From Vicia villosa (lineage: Eukaryota > Streptophyta > Magnoliopsida > Fabales > Fabaceae), in the NCBI RefSeq assembly GCF_029867415.1, contig NC_081183.1, forward strand, positions 66,724,336 to 66,788,335: a stretch of 64,000 nt of DNA. The letters run 5' to 3'. Positions 22,992-34,222 of this stretch are shown piece after piece; position 1 is the first letter of the stretch, and each line of letters opens with the position of its first letter. A program made the translations under genes and the position numbers. Under the pieces are notes generated by a model that made no database searches, was not told where the DNA came from, and saw only the letters and a program-made list of their open reading frames with translations.

Positions 22992-24533
22992 TGTTAGACG
23001 CTGGCCTTAGGATCTAGAGGGGGGGTGAATAGATCGTTCACAGTTTTACGGAGTTAAACGACTTTTCAGCGGAAGTGATCTTGAATCGACTCGCGTCTAT
23101 TCCGAACCACTATCGAAACGATTGTATATGTGTTTAAAACAAGTCAAAAACTTGAGGTAAGTGATAAGAGTATACGTTGCAGAATCAAAGCGTTGCTCTT
23201 ATTGAAAATCAGATTAACTTCTTGTATGATGAACAATGTTTGCAATGCAGTAAAAGTGATAGAAACAAATATACAAACACTTGGTGATAATGATCAAATT
23301 TACGGTGATTCAATATGTGATGGATTGTGATGTTTATACAAGTTCTTAATTCACAATCTTAACACTCGAATCGTTGATCAATTTGCTATTATAATCAAAT
23401 ATGAACAGAACGTAAATGAAAAAGTAAAAGCGACAAGAACACGATATTTGTTTAGGCAGTTCGTCGATCGTCCTCGCTACGACTACGTCTGCCCCCAATT
23501 CCAAACTGAAATTGGGGAATCTTTCATTAATGTTGAAAGTAGTATATACAAAGAAGATAACAAAGCGATAAACCATAAACCAAATATGTCGATCCTTTGA
23601 ATCTTCTTCCCCCTTAATCTTGAGTCAGATCAAGGTTATCCAAGAGCTTCACTTTGATCCCTTTCTGCAGTGTCTTCAATTCCCTCGAACCCTTGTTCTT
23701 CAATCTTCACACTCAGCCGGATCCTCGATGAAACCTCTTGATAAAAACCCCCAAGAAACACCTATCTTGGAGGACAAAACCCGCAGATTTTATTCACCAA
23801 AAACCCCACAAATCTTCACCCACTAGGAATCTTCAATTCCGTTCCATGGACGTTATCGAACTCGATCACTAACCCTCAACGCAAGAATGATTATGTGTAA
23901 TTGTGTTGGAGATGACGAAGAACGAAGATGAGAAGCCTTTGTGTATCTTTCAGTCGTTGGTGTTACCTTGAATAATTGAACCTTTGATAATATATATGAT
24001 AGCTTAACAGTTGGAGATGACAGAAACAGAATTTTTGGCATTCTTGATCAGTTAGGTCGACCTCTTTTAGTGCTTAGGTCGACCTAGCAGAACTTGCAGA
24101 ATTTTTCTCCCAGTTAGGTCGACCTATTAAAGGAGTAGGTCGACCAGAATCCTCTTCAAATGCATTCTGGGGACATTTTCTCAGATTAGGTCGACCTAGT
24201 TGTTGTGTAGGTCGACCTAGCAGACTGATATGTGAATTTCATCAATTTAGGTCGACCTAGATGATGTGTGAGTCGACCTAGCAGAAGTATATGGATTTTT
24301 CTCCATTTTAGGTCGACCTGGGTTGATGGTAGGTCGACCTAACTGCTGCTTTTCTGCATTCTTCTTATTTTGCTTGTGTTGAGTCGACCTATATGCATAA
24401 TAGATCAACCTGTTCTATCATGAGTGATCAATGCTTGCTTTTCTTTGAGTTTTCTGCTCCCGCTTTGTTGTTTGAATGCTTATTGAGTTTGCCATGAATC
24501 AAAAACATCTTTGAGTGTAATCTTGTATTCACA
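22992..24533 (-). repeat. SIRE 3' LTR (1542 bp)
   Basis: + strand ends are TGTTAGACGC and TATTCACA. It holds six pairs of GGTCGACC-type palindromes between 24055 and 24410. A TATA-like ATATATATTATC is seen on the minus strand near 23985-24000. Confidence 0.93.
24055..24410. repeat. Paired GGTCGACC palindrome array in the SIRE 3' LTR
   Basis: Copies of AGGTCGACCT-type sequence start at 24055/24077, 24117/24138, 24189/24210, 24250/24271, 24311/24332 and 24382/24403 (the last degenerate). Spacing within pairs is 21 bp (22 in the first); pair to pair it is 61-62 or 71-72 bp. The same array is at about 31927-32282 in the other LTR. Confidence 0.9.
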
Positions 24534-24548
24534 TTCTCCCCCTTTTTG
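24534..24548 (-). promoter_or_regulatory. SIRE polypurine tract
   Basis: The minus strand reads AAAAAGGGGGAGAAT directly before the 3' LTR. A similar purine run occurs at about 25511-25518 (minus strand AAAGGGGGAG), probably a second, upstream tract. Confidence 0.8.
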
Positions 24549-24570
24549 ATGATGGCAAACCAGTAGTCGA

Positions 24571-24944
24571 TGTAACACCCGAGGCCGGAGAAGGCGAGGG
24601 GTGGTTACACCGCATGTAACAACCGAGGCCGAAGAAGGCAAGGTTGGTCGCCACATCGGAATGAGAGGAATCCTAATGCTGTGCAGGTATGAGACTGCAT
24701 GGTTGAAGGAAAGCTTATAAGGATTGACGGGTACTACCTATACCAACAAGATGCATCTTCTTTTCGGGAGCCCGTTCCGTAAGAACTCCACAGTTAAGCG
24801 TGCTTGACTTGGAGTAGTATTGGGATGGGTGACCTTCTGGGAAGTTTCTTGGAAAGCGTGCGAGTGAGGTCAAAGCATGCTGAAAAGACCCGTGTTGGTT
24901 TGTGGGGTCAGTCGATCATCCCGAAAGCAGTCTGGGGCGTTACA
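24571..24944 (+). repeat. Cassandra 5' LTR
   Basis: Starts TGTAACACCC and ends GGGGCGTTACA. The first 44 bp are partly duplicated in tandem (a second TGTAACAACCGAGGCC at 24615). Confidence 0.95.
24729..24860 (+). other. 5S-rRNA-like domain in Cassandra 5' LTR
   Basis: Contains AACTCCACAGTTAAGCGTGC and GGATGGGTGACCTTCTGGGA, which match the 5S internal control region (A box and C box positions). The flanks of a true 5S gene are replaced by LTR sequence, so this is the retrotransposon's captured domain, not a working 5S gene. Confidence 0.93.
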
Positions 24945-24946
24945 AA

Positions 24947-24960
24947 TGGTATCAGAGCCA
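24947..24960 (+). promoter_or_regulatory. Cassandra PBS
   Basis: TGGTATCAGAGCCA two bases after the 5' LTR, the standard PBS complementary to initiator methionine tRNA. Confidence 0.95.
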
Positions 24961-25015
24961 GACCTCTCCCAGTACGATGTGGTTCGAGGACGAACCATGC
25001 GGAAGCTGGTGGGCA

Positions 25016-25389
25016 TGTAACACCCGAGGCCGGAGAAGGCGAGGGGTGGTTACACCGCATGTAACAACCGAGGCCGAAGAAGGCAAGGTTGGTCGCCACA
25101 TCAGAATGAGAGGAATCCTAATGCTGTGCAGGTATGAGACTGCATGGTTGAAGGAAAGCTTATAAGGATTGACGGGTACTACCTATACCAACAAGATGCA
25201 TCTTCTTTTCGGGAGCCCGTTCCGTAAGAACTCCACAGTTACGCGTGCTTGACTTGGAGAAGTATTGGGATGGGTGACCTTCTGGGAAGTTTCTTGGAAA
25301 GCTTGCGAGTGAGGTCAAAGCATGCTGAAAAGACCCGTGTTGGTTTGTGGGGTCAGTCGATCATCCCGAAAGCAGTCTGGGGCGTTACA
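25016..25389 (+). repeat. Cassandra 3' LTR with second 5S-like domain
   Basis: Same length as the 5' LTR. Its 5S-like domain is at 25174-25305. Three of the four LTR differences lie in this domain, one changing AGTTAAGCG to AGTTACGCG in the A-box region. Confidence 0.95.
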
Positions 25390-25394
25390 GTCGA

Positions 25395-25935
25395 GGCTTT
25401 GGTAGTAAGTGACAAATACTCAACAAACTCAGCATCTATCTCTCAACAAAGCTCCCCCGTACACTCAGCATCTATCTCTCAACATGGCTCCCCCGTACAC
25501 TCAGCATCTATCTCCCCCTTTGACAACATCAAAAAAGAGAAAACAAGAGAGTAGAAGAGTAACGAGAGAAACATAGATAAAATGCTAGCATTTATAGTAT
25601 AGTAGATAAAAGGTAGATAGTGATAGCATGAGAGCCAAATATGTTTAAAGGTGTATTAAAGATGAGACACATATATGAGCAAGAGCGATTATATGCATGA
25701 AGTCACTATAAGCATGTTAATTGATAGCATATTATAGTATCAATAATATTTTTGGAAGTGAACAACAGTTACGTTACCGCTTTTTCAATATGTAGGTGTC
25801 AACTTTAGTGGCAGCCTTTAGTCAATGTGGAATGACGCCTGGCTTGATGATGAACTACCTTTACGCTAAGAGAAATGTTAGCAGAAAAATATATATATAA
25901 AGTAAAGAAATAATATTAAGAGAGAACAAACGTAA
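25395..25935 (-). other. SIRE 3' non-coding region with 33-bp repeats
   Basis: Between the pol stop and the Cassandra insertion. CTCAGCATCTATCTC recurs about every 34 bp at 25429-25520, each copy followed by CTCCCCC. On the coding strand these are GGGGGAG purine runs. No envelope-like ORF is present. Confidence 0.6.
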
Positions 25936-28900
25936 TTAGCCCAAATTAGAGATATCGAGTATCCCTAATTCCCTACGAATGTTGAAGTATTGCTCCGTTG
26001 CTAGAGGTTTGGTGAAGATGTCAGCTAGTTGCTTCTTGCTTTCTACATGTTCAAATGTAACGTCTCCTTTCTCTACATGATCTCGTAGAAAGTGATGTCT
26101 TATTTCAATATGCTTGGTACGTGAGTGTAAGACAGGATTTTTACTCAAGTTTATGGCGCTTGTGTTGTCGCACATGATAGGTATGCGATCAAGCTTAATA
26201 CCAAAGTCAAGAAGTTATTGCTTGAGCCATAATATTTGTGCACAGCAGCTTCCAGCAGCTACATATTCTGCCTCAGCAGTAGATAATGCAACCGATACTT
26301 GTTTCTTGCTATGCCAACTTATCAATGAATTTGAGAATAGATGACATGTTCCACTGGTGCTTTTTCTATCGGATTTGCAGCCAGCAAAATCTGAATCGGA
26401 GAATCCTACCAAATGGCACTCATTTCCCTTTGGATACCACAGGCCATATGTAGTAGTTCCACGTAAGTATCGCAGAATTCTTTTGACAGCTTTTAAGTGA
26501 GATTCTTTTGGACAAGATTGATATCTTGCACACATACACACACTAAACATAATGTCTGGTCTTGAGGCAGTAAGATACAATAGTGAACCTATCATACCTC
26601 GGTATAATTTCACGTCAACCTCTTTACCTTTCTCATCTTTGTCTAGATTAGTATTTGTTGCCATAGGTGTGTCAATTTCCTTTGCTTCACTCATTCCAAA
26701 TCTTTTGAGCTGTTCCGTACAGTATTTAGTTTGATTCACAAACGTTCCATGACTGAGTTGCTTGATTTGTAGGCCAAGGAAGAAATTTAGCTCACCCATG
26801 AGACTCATCTCAAATTCACTCTGCATAAGCTTAGAAAAATCTTTGACAAGTTTTGCATTAGTCGACCCAAATATAATATCATCTACATAAATTTGGACTA
26901 AGAGAATATCTTTATCTTTTCTTTTAATAAAGAGAGTAGTGTCAACTTTACCCTTAGAGTACCCTTGACTAAGGAGAAATTTGCTCAAACGTTCGTACCA
27001 AGCCCGAGGGGCTTGTTTAAGACCGTATAGAGCACGTTTCAGCTTATAGACATGAGTTGGATACATGTAATTCTCAAAGCCGGGTGGCTGAGCAACATAG
27101 ACTTCTTTATTTATATAGCCATTTAGAAAGGCACTTTTAACATCCATTTGGAATAGTTTGAAATCTTTAGAACAGGCATACGCAAGTAAGAGACGAATAG
27201 CTTCGAGACGTGCTACAGGAGTGTATGTCTCTTCATAATCAATACCTTCCTCTTGATTATAACCTTGGGCAACTAATCTAGCTTTGTTTCTAGTAATAAC
27301 GCCGTTTTCATCAAGTTTGTTACGAAAAACCCATCTAGTGCCTATTACTTGATGATCTCCCGGATGAGGGACTAAATCCCAAACATCATTCCGTTTAAAT
27401 TGGTTTAATTCTTCTTGCATGGCCATTAGCCAATGCTCATCAAGTAAAGCATCCTTCGCGTTTTTCGGCTCAACTTGTGAAACAAAAGCAAAATGATGAC
27501 AGAAGTTACTTATCTTTGAGCGTGTTGTAACGCCCCTTGAGATGTCTCCTATTATATTGTCAATTGGATGGTCTTTCACGTTTGTCCAGGCATTGGGAAG
27601 TTCTTCATTGTTTGAGATGCTTTCTTTTTCATTTTCATTGTGAGACTCATCTTTCTCTCTCTCAGCATCTTTCTTTACAAAACTTTCATTCTCGTCTTCC
27701 TTATCCTTGACAATGTCTTCAGTGGATGGACCTGCACCATTAAACAAAAGACCTTTCTCGACATATTTTGTATAAGATTCATCAAAAGATACGTGTACTG
27801 ACTCTTCTACTATAAGTAATCTCTTATTATATACCCGATATGCTTTGCTAGATTGTGAGTAACCAAGGAATATGCCCTCATCAGCTTTAGCATCGAATTT
27901 ACCAAGATTATCCTTACCATTGTTCAAGACAAAACACTTGCAACCGAATACATGGAGATGAGATACATTTGGTTTTCTACCTTTTAGTAATTCATAGGGA
28001 GTTTTGTTCAGTATAGGACGTATTATTATCCTATTCAAAACATAACATGCTGTACTAATCGCGTCAGCCCAGAAATACTTTGGTAGATTACCCTCATTCA
28101 GCATTGTTCTTGCCAGCTCCTCTAGAACCCGATTTTTACGTTCAACTACTCCGTTTTGTTGAGGTGTTCTAGGAGCTGAAAAGTTATGCTCAATTCCATG
28201 TTTATCACAGTATTTTTCAAAAAGAATGTTTTCAAACTCTCCACCGTGATCACTTCGAATTGCAACTATTTTGTTGTTCATTTTGTTTTGACATAATCTT
28301 GCAAATTGTGTGAAAGCTGGAAAAGTTTGATCCTTACTAGGTAGAAAGATAGTCCAACAAAATCTAGAGTAATCATCGACAATGACAAAACCATAGGTGT
28401 TTCCACCTATGCTTTTAGTCCTTGAAGGGCCAAAGAGATCCATGTGAAGTAGTTCAAGAGGGCGTGATGTTGAAACCACGTTCTTTGATTTAAAAGAGAT
28501 TTTTGTTTGCTTTCCCTTTTGACAAGCATCACATAGATGATCTTTTGAAAACTTCATTTTAGGTAAGCCGATTACTAAATCTTTTGAGACAACTTTATTA
28601 AGTAAGTCAAAATTTATGTGGGCGAGACGTCTATGCCAAAGCCACGAGTCTTCGCTCAGAGCAACTAGACACTTGGTACTAGACTTAGATACCTCATCCA
28701 AGTTGAGCATGTAGATGTTGTTTACTCTTAAGCCCTTAAACATAATGTCTCTTTTCTTAGTATGTTCTATTGTGCAGCCAGAATTTGTAAACATTACTTT
28801 AAAATCTTTGTCACACAATTGACTTATACTTAAAAGATTATGTTTAAGACCTTCTACTAGCAGCACATCAGTTATAGTAGTGGTAGAAGGGTTACCTACA

Positions 28901-29094
28901 CTTCCTTTATCAAGTATGGATCCCCGATTGTTATCTCCATAGGTGACATACCCCTTTTTCTTTGCTTGAAACTCAACGAAAAGAGATAGGTCTCCCGTCA
29001 TGTGTCTTGAACATCCGCTATCAAGGAACCACAACCTTTCGGCAATGTCAAGACACTTTTCCTGCAAGATTAATTTAGAGAGGGAGGTCCCCAA
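25936..29094 (-). pseudogene. pol: SIRE pol: protease, integrase, RT, RNase H
   Basis: The frame from 29094 has the protease active site LDSGCSRHM (residue ~25), the integrase HHCC finger (HRRLAH to CDACQKGK, ~154-195), catalytic Asp in HMDLFGP (219), Asp in RSDHGGEF (282) and Glu in VVERKN (~318), RT with DVKSAFLNG (~651) and YVDDII (736), and RNase H with FSDSDFAG (~898). A single stop codon at 26215-26217 ends it at residue 959; the last RNase H segment (CDNTSAINLSKNPVL to the end at 25936) stays open behind it in the same region. At the 5' end, pol is in a different frame from gag with a 25-bp overlap, which in this family is usually one ORF. Otherwise all catalytic residues are present. 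Confidence 0.92.
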
Positions 29095-30809
29095 TTTTCA
29101 TTGGGTCCTTGGTAGTGAGTACACAATTTGTTCCACTTAGGCAACCATTGAAATACTCCTTTAGGAACTAAAATTCTCCTAAATTTGCATTTTTCAATGG
29201 TATGACCCTTTTTGCAACAATAATGACAGGTAATATGATGAGAATATGGTGTTTTGCTAGTTGATACTTTTGGTAAAAAAGTGTATTTACTATATAAAGG
29301 AGTATACGATCTTTTGAACTTATTTGGATCAACGGCAAAAGTCACTTTTGGTTGTAGAGCCTTGTCTAACTTGGCTTTTAGATCTCTTACTTCTTTTTGC
29401 CAAATGTGACATGTCTCACAACCAAACCATGATGTAGGATCTATTTCAACTTTATCCTTTTGAATGTCTAGCATAGATTGTTTTAAAGCTTCCATATCCT
29501 TTTCGGTTTTCTCAACTTTTGATTCAAGATATGAAAATATTTTCTTATTTGAGGCCAAAAGTTTGAAAGCTTTAATTGCATCTCTATGTAATTCTTCAAA
29601 AGCAAGTTTTAGTTGAGAGTGAGATACCTTATCTACGAGTTCAGGTTTAAGATGACTTACAGCTTTCTTTTTCTTGTGTTGATGAGCCATGAAACATAGG
29701 TTTGCTGATTCTTCTTCATCGCTTGATGAGCTTTCACTAGATGAATCACTTTCCCATGCTATGTAGGCTCTTTTAGATTTGTTATGACCTTTGCTTTGGT
29801 TCTTCTCTTTTTCCTTCTTAAGGTATGGACAAACCGGTTTGTAGTGACCGGCTTTCCCACAATTGAAGCAAAGACCTTTGATTTTTCCTTTGTTGTCGTC
29901 ATCTTGTTTGAACTTGTTTGATTGCTTTCTATAGTTGATCAAGCCTTTGTCAGAATGTTTTGCTCCATTTTTCTTTAGATATTTGTTGTATCTTCGCACA
30001 AACAGTCCCATTTCCTCATCATCGGAGTCTTCGTCATCACTTGTATCACTATCCTTTGGCTCTTGTCTTGAGGTCTTGGAGCTCGAAGCTTTTAGATCTA
30101 TTGACTTCTTCTCTACCTCTTTCTCCATGTTCTTTTCTTTCTTTGCCCTTTTCTCATGCATGTCAAGGCATTTAAGGTGTTGTTCATGTTCCTCTAGTTT
30201 GCCAAAGAGAGTGGTAATGTCTAAGGTGTTTAGATCATTTGCTTCCTTTATTGCTGTAACCTTGGGTTGCCATTCCCTGTTCAAGCATCTTAAGATTTTG
30301 TTAGTAGCAACTGCATTGAAAACAGGTCTATCAAGAGAATTTAACCGATTTTTCAGGTGAACGAATCTCTTCTGCATGTTTTCGATGGATTCACCATCTT
30401 CCATGTGGAAGAGTTCGAACTCTTGAGTTAACGTATTGATCCTAGCTAGTTTGACATCATCCGTTCCCTCGTGGGCAACTTGCAATGTGTCCCACATAGC
30501 TTTAGCTGATCTACAATGGGAAACGCGATAGTATTCATCAACTCCTAGAGCTGAGATTAGAATGTTTCTCGCTTTCCAATCGTATGCATATCTCTTTTCA
30601 TCTTTAGCATCCCAAGTATTTTCTGGTTTTGGAACAACTGCACCAGCTGCATTTGTCATGGTGATATGAAAGGGACCATTGACAATAGCTGTCCAGATGT
30701 TCCTATCAATTGCATTGATGTGGACACACATACAATCCTTCCAATAGCCATAGTTTTCACCGTTGAAAACTGGAGCTCTATTGTGAGCCCCTTTAGGTCC
30801 GGAAGCCAT
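29070..30809 (-). CDS. gag: SIRE Gag
   Basis: The ATG at 30807-30809 (MASGPKGAHNRAP) is the likely start; the open frame runs a little further up into the PBS region without an ATG. About 580 residues: a capsid-like N-terminal half (with KAMWDTLQVAHEGTDDVK, typical of SIRE Gag), a lysine-rich segment, a CCHC zinc knuckle CFNCGKAGHYKPVC, a serine/acidic stretch, a coiled-coil-like region, and a second knuckle-like motif CHYCCKKGHTIEKC near the C-terminus. Two knuckles fit this lineage. It packages element RNA in virus-like particles. The stop at 29070 comes 25 bp into the pol frame, so either a frameshift mutation or a frameshift signal separates the two. Confidence 0.9.
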   Translation of the reverse strand: MASGPKGAHNRAPVFNGENYGYWKDCMCVHINAIDRNIWTAIVNGPFHITMTNAAGAVVPKPENTWDAKDEKRYAYDWKARNILISALGVDEYYRVSHCRSAKAMWDTLQVAHEGTDDVKLARINTLTQEFELFHMEDGESIENMQKRFVHLKNRLNSLDRPVFNAVATNKILRCLNREWQPKVTAIKEANDLNTLDITTLFGKLEEHEQHLKCLDMHEKRAKKEKNMEKEVEKKSIDLKASSSKTSRQEPKDSDTSDDEDSDDEEMGLFVRRYNKYLKKNGAKHSDKGLINYRKQSNKFKQDDDNKGKIKGLCFNCGKAGHYKPVCPYLKKEKEKNQSKGHNKSKRAYIAWESDSSSESSSSDEEESANLCFMAHQHKKKKAVSHLKPELVDKVSHSQLKLAFEELHRDAIKAFKLLASNKKIFSYLESKVEKTEKDMEALKQSMLDIQKDKVEIDPTSWFGCETCHIWQKEVRDLKAKLDKALQPKVTFAVDPNKFKRSYTPLYSKYTFLPKVSTSKTPYSHHITCHYCCKKGHTIEKCKFRRILVPKGVFQWLPKWNKLCTHYQGPNENWGPPSLN

Positions 30810-30847
30810 CTTTCCAATAAGTGTTTCACGTAGCACGGAATAAACCA

Positions 30848-30862
30848 GAGCTCTTGATGCCA
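30848..30862 (-). promoter_or_regulatory. SIRE PBS
   Basis: The minus strand reads TGGCATCAAGAGCTC two bases after the 5' LTR, a slightly altered initiator-Met PBS. Confidence 0.75.
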
Positions 30863-30864
30863 CT

Positions 30865-32405
30865 TGTTAGACGCTGGCCTTAGGATCTAGAGGGGGGTGA
30901 ATAGATCGTTCACAGTTTTACGGAGTTAAACGACTTTTCAGCGGAAGTGATCCTGAATCGACTCGCGTCTATTCCGAACCACTATCGAAACGATTGTATA
31001 TGTGTTTAAAACCAGTCAAAAACTTGAGGTAAGTGATAAGAGTATACGTTGCAGAATCAAAGCGTTGCTCTTATTGAAAATCAGATTAACTTCTTGTATG
31101 ATGAACAATGTTTGCAATGCAGTAAAAGTGATAGAAACAAATATACAAACACTTGGTGATAATGATCAAATTTACGGTGATTCAATATGTGATGGATTGT
31201 GATGTTTATACAAGTTCTTAATTCACAATCTTAACACTCGAATCGTTGATCAATTTGCTATTATAACCAAATATGAACAGAACGTAAATGAAAAAGTAAA
31301 AGCGACAAGAATACGATATTTGTTTAGGCAGTTCGTCGATCGTCCTCGCTACGACTACGTCTGCCCCCAATTCCAAACTGAAATTGGGTAATCTTTCATT
31401 AATGTTGAAAGTAGTATATACAAAGAAGATAACAAAGCGATAAACCATAAACCAATTATGTCGATCCTTGGAATCTTCTTCCCCCTTAATCTTGAGTCAG
31501 ATCAAGGTTATCCAAGAGCTTCACTTTGATCCCTTTCTGCAGTGTCTTCTATTCCCTCGAACCCTTGTTCTTCAATCTTCACACTCAGCCGGATCCTCGA
31601 TGAAACCTCTTGATAAAAACCCCCAAGAAACACCTATCTTGGAGGACAAAACCCGCAGATTTTATTCACCAAAAACCCCACAAATCTTCACCCACTAGGA
31701 ATCTTCAATTCCGTTCCATGGACGTTATCGAACTCGGTCACTAACCCTCAACGCAAGAATGATTATGTGTAATTGTGTTGGAGATGACGAAGAACGAAGA
31801 TGAGAAGCCTTTGTGTATCTTTCAGTCGTTGGTGTTACCTTGAATAATTGAACCTTTGATAATATATATGATAGCTTAACAGTTGGAGATGACAGAAACA
31901 GAATTTTTGGCATTCTTGATCAGTTAGGTCGACCTCTTTTAGTGCTTAGGTCGACCTAGCAGAACTTGCAGAATTTTTCTCCCAGTTAGGTCGACCTGTT
32001 AAAGGAGTAGGTCGACCAGAATCCTCTTCAAATGCATTCTGGGGACATTTTCTCAGATTAGGTCGACCTAGTTGTTGTGTAGGTCGACCTAGCAGACTGA
32101 TATGTGAATTTCATCAATTTAGGTCGACCTAGATGATGTGTGAGTCGACCTAGCAGAAGTATATGGATTTTTCTCCATTTTAGGTCGACCTGGGTTGATG
32201 GTAGGTCGACCTAACTGCTGCTTTTCTGCATTCTTCTTATTTTGCTTGTGTTGAGTCGACCTATATGCATAATAGATCAACCTGTTCTGTCATGAGTGAT
32301 CAATGCTTGCTTTTCTTTGAGTTTTCTGCTCCCGCTTTGTTGTTTGAATGCTTATTGAGTTTGCCATGAATCAAAAACATCTTTGAGTGTAATCTTGTAT
32401 TCACA
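30865..32405 (-). repeat. SIRE 5' LTR (1541 bp)
   Basis: Nearly identical to 22992-24533. The paired GGTCGACC array is repeated here from 31927. The one indel is in the G-run near 30890 (7 versus 6 G). Confidence 0.93.
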
Positions 32406-32410
32406 TTGTT

Positions 32411-33586
32411 CTTAATCGTCACTTTGTTCAATTGCCTATAATCAACACAAAGCCTCATAGAACCTTCCTTCTTCTTAACCAACAAAACAGGTGCACCCCA
32501 CAGCGATACACTAGGACGAATAAACTTCTTCTCCAACAAATCCTCAAGTTGACTATTCAACTCTTTTAACTCAGAAGCAGACATCCTATATGGAGCCATC
32601 GATACAGGACTAGTTCCAGGAACTAAATTAATCGAAAACTCAACTTCACATTCCGGCGGTAAATCACTTACATCTTCAAGAAATACCTCCACAAGATCAC
32701 AAACTATTGGCAATTCCCCAATGGTTCTCTTTTCATGCACATCTAAGGTTGCCAATAACATAAACAATTCAGCCCCATCTTGAACAGATTCATCAACTTG
32801 CTTGGCAGACAAAAACAAATCTTCCTTAACACCAATCTCAGGAAAAATAACCGTCTTATCAAAACAGTTGATATACACACGATTAAATTCCAACCAATTC
32901 ATACCCAAAATCACATCAAGTTGCTCTAACGGAAGACAAACTAAATCAATCCCAAAATCTCTACCAAAAATACTCAAAGGACAATTCAAACACACAAAAG
33001 AAGTAGAAACTGAACCCATAACAGGTGTATCAATAACCATGCTTCTACGCATATCAGATAACACAAGATTCAATCTATTAGTACAATCCAAAGAAATGAA
33101 AGAATGTGTCGCACCGGTATCAATAATAGCAATCAAAGGTGTACCATTAATGAAGCACGTACCTTGGATTAGCCTATCATCGGTAGAAGCCTCCGCACCA
33201 GACAATGCAAACACTTTCCCTTTCGCTTGCTCCTTCTTCGGTTTGTCACACTTGGTACTAATGTGACCTTGCTCACCATAATTGTAGCAAGTCACTTTTG
33301 AACCACCTCTACATTCATGAGACTTGTGACCCACCTTGCCACACTTGAAACACGTCGCATCAGACTGAGGACATTCCGAAATACGATGTCCCTTAACACC
33401 ACACCTATAGCACTTGACAGGAGCGTGAGATCCTCCCCCACTCGGTTTCTTGCCATTACCAGTTTTCTGCTTTCCTTTACCATCATACGGTTTCCCACGG
33501 AATTGACCTTTCTTCTCATTCATAGCCTTGTAGTGAGAAGCACTCTCCCTACTATCCTCATCATAAATCCGACTCTTATTAACCAA
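32411..33586 (-). pseudogene. pol: Tekay gag C-terminus, protease and RT N-terminus
   Basis: From 33586 down: two intact CCHC knuckles ([28 protein letters not shown]) and a third where the second Cys is Tyr ([14 protein letters not shown]). The protease follows with [13 protein letters not shown], then the RT start with [13 protein letters not shown]. The open frame enters the SIRE LTR at 32410, so the RT is cut in two. Three knuckles are more than the usual one. The part before 33587 is in the same frame but cut off by an in-frame stop. Confidence 0.88.
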
Positions 33587-33604
33587 CTCCGTAAAACGAG
33601 TAAT

Positions 33605-34222
33605 CTATTGATATCCAATCGCCTTCTTGATATCATGCCTCAAACTATTCACAAACTTCAAACACTTAGATCTCTCCGCATTCATAGTATTGTAGTGAGG
33701 ACAATACTTGATAAGATCTTGAAATCTAGCAGCATATACAGCAACAGTACCATTCCCTTGCTTCAACTCAAGGAATTCTACCTCTTTCTTTCCACGACAA
33801 TCTTCTGGAAAGTAGTTTTCCAAGAACGCATCACGGAAATGTTCCCAAGTAACTTGAGTACCCTCCTCATCAAATCTCTGAGCCATATTGCCCCACCAAT
33901 CTTCAGCTTCCTTTTCCAGCATGTGAGTACCAAACTGAACTTTTTGAGCATCGGTGCAATTCATGACTCGAAAGATTTTCTCAATCGCCTTCAACCAAGC
34001 TTGAGCTTTACCCGGCTCATGCTCTCCCTCAAAGATAGGAGGATTGTTCCTCTGGAACTTCCCCAAAGCACGATACTCATCTTCATCACCATTCCGATTT
34101 CCAGCATTAGCTTGAGGAATTTGACCAAGAGATCCAGCCAACATCCTCAATGCATCAGCAATGGCATCATCATTCCTCCCAGCTACCATTGTCCTAGGAC
34201 AACCAACAACCAAAGCAAACAA
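33605..34222 (-). pseudogene. gag: Tekay Gag N-terminal part
   Basis: About 205 residues; the likely start is MVAGRNDDAIADALRML rather than the upstream codon. It has the retrotransposon-gag signature (HMLEKEAEDWWGNMAQRF, RDAFLENYFPEDCRGKKEVE). A TAG at 33605-33607 ends it; the next frame (33586 down) is in register, so this is a nonsense change, not a frameshift. Confidence 0.85.

Larger units (their letters stand above)
24571..25389 (+). mobile_element. Cassandra TRIM retrotransposon
   Basis: An 819-bp element with two 374-bp LTRs (24571-24944, 25016-25389), only 71 bp between them, TSD GTCGA (24566-24570 and 25390-25394), and no coding capacity. Each LTR contains a 5S-rRNA-like domain, the hallmark of Cassandra. 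I count four substitutions between the LTRs (about 1.1%). It depends on other elements for its proteins. It is inserted between the RNase H frame and the PPT of the SIRE element. Confidence 0.95.
22992..32405 (-). mobile_element. SIRE-type Ty1/copia retrotransposon (nearly intact)
   Basis: Inserted in the Tekay RT with a perfect 5-bp TSD TTGTT (22987-22991 and 32406-32410). Order on the minus strand: 5' LTR 30865-32405, PBS, gag, pol in the copia order protease-integrase-RT-RNase H, non-coding 3' region, PPT, 3' LTR 22992-24533. By eye the LTRs differ by about 11 substitutions and one G deletion over 1541 bp (~0.7%), a young insertion. The Gag resembles SIRE/Maximus elements. Defects are few: a premature stop at 26215 and a frame change between gag and pol at 29070-29094. 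A Cassandra element lies in its 3' region. Confidence 0.92.

Noticed and set aside
23130..23826. Small frames duplicated at 31002-31698
   Set aside because: Both copies lie in the SIRE LTRs; no domain or codon bias supports coding.
24729..24860. Functional 5S rRNA gene
   Set aside because: The match is partial, sits inside a Cassandra LTR and is repeated in the second LTR. It is the captured 5S domain.
29935..30360. 141-codon + strand frame
   Set aside because: Antisense of the SIRE gag acidic/serine-rich segment.
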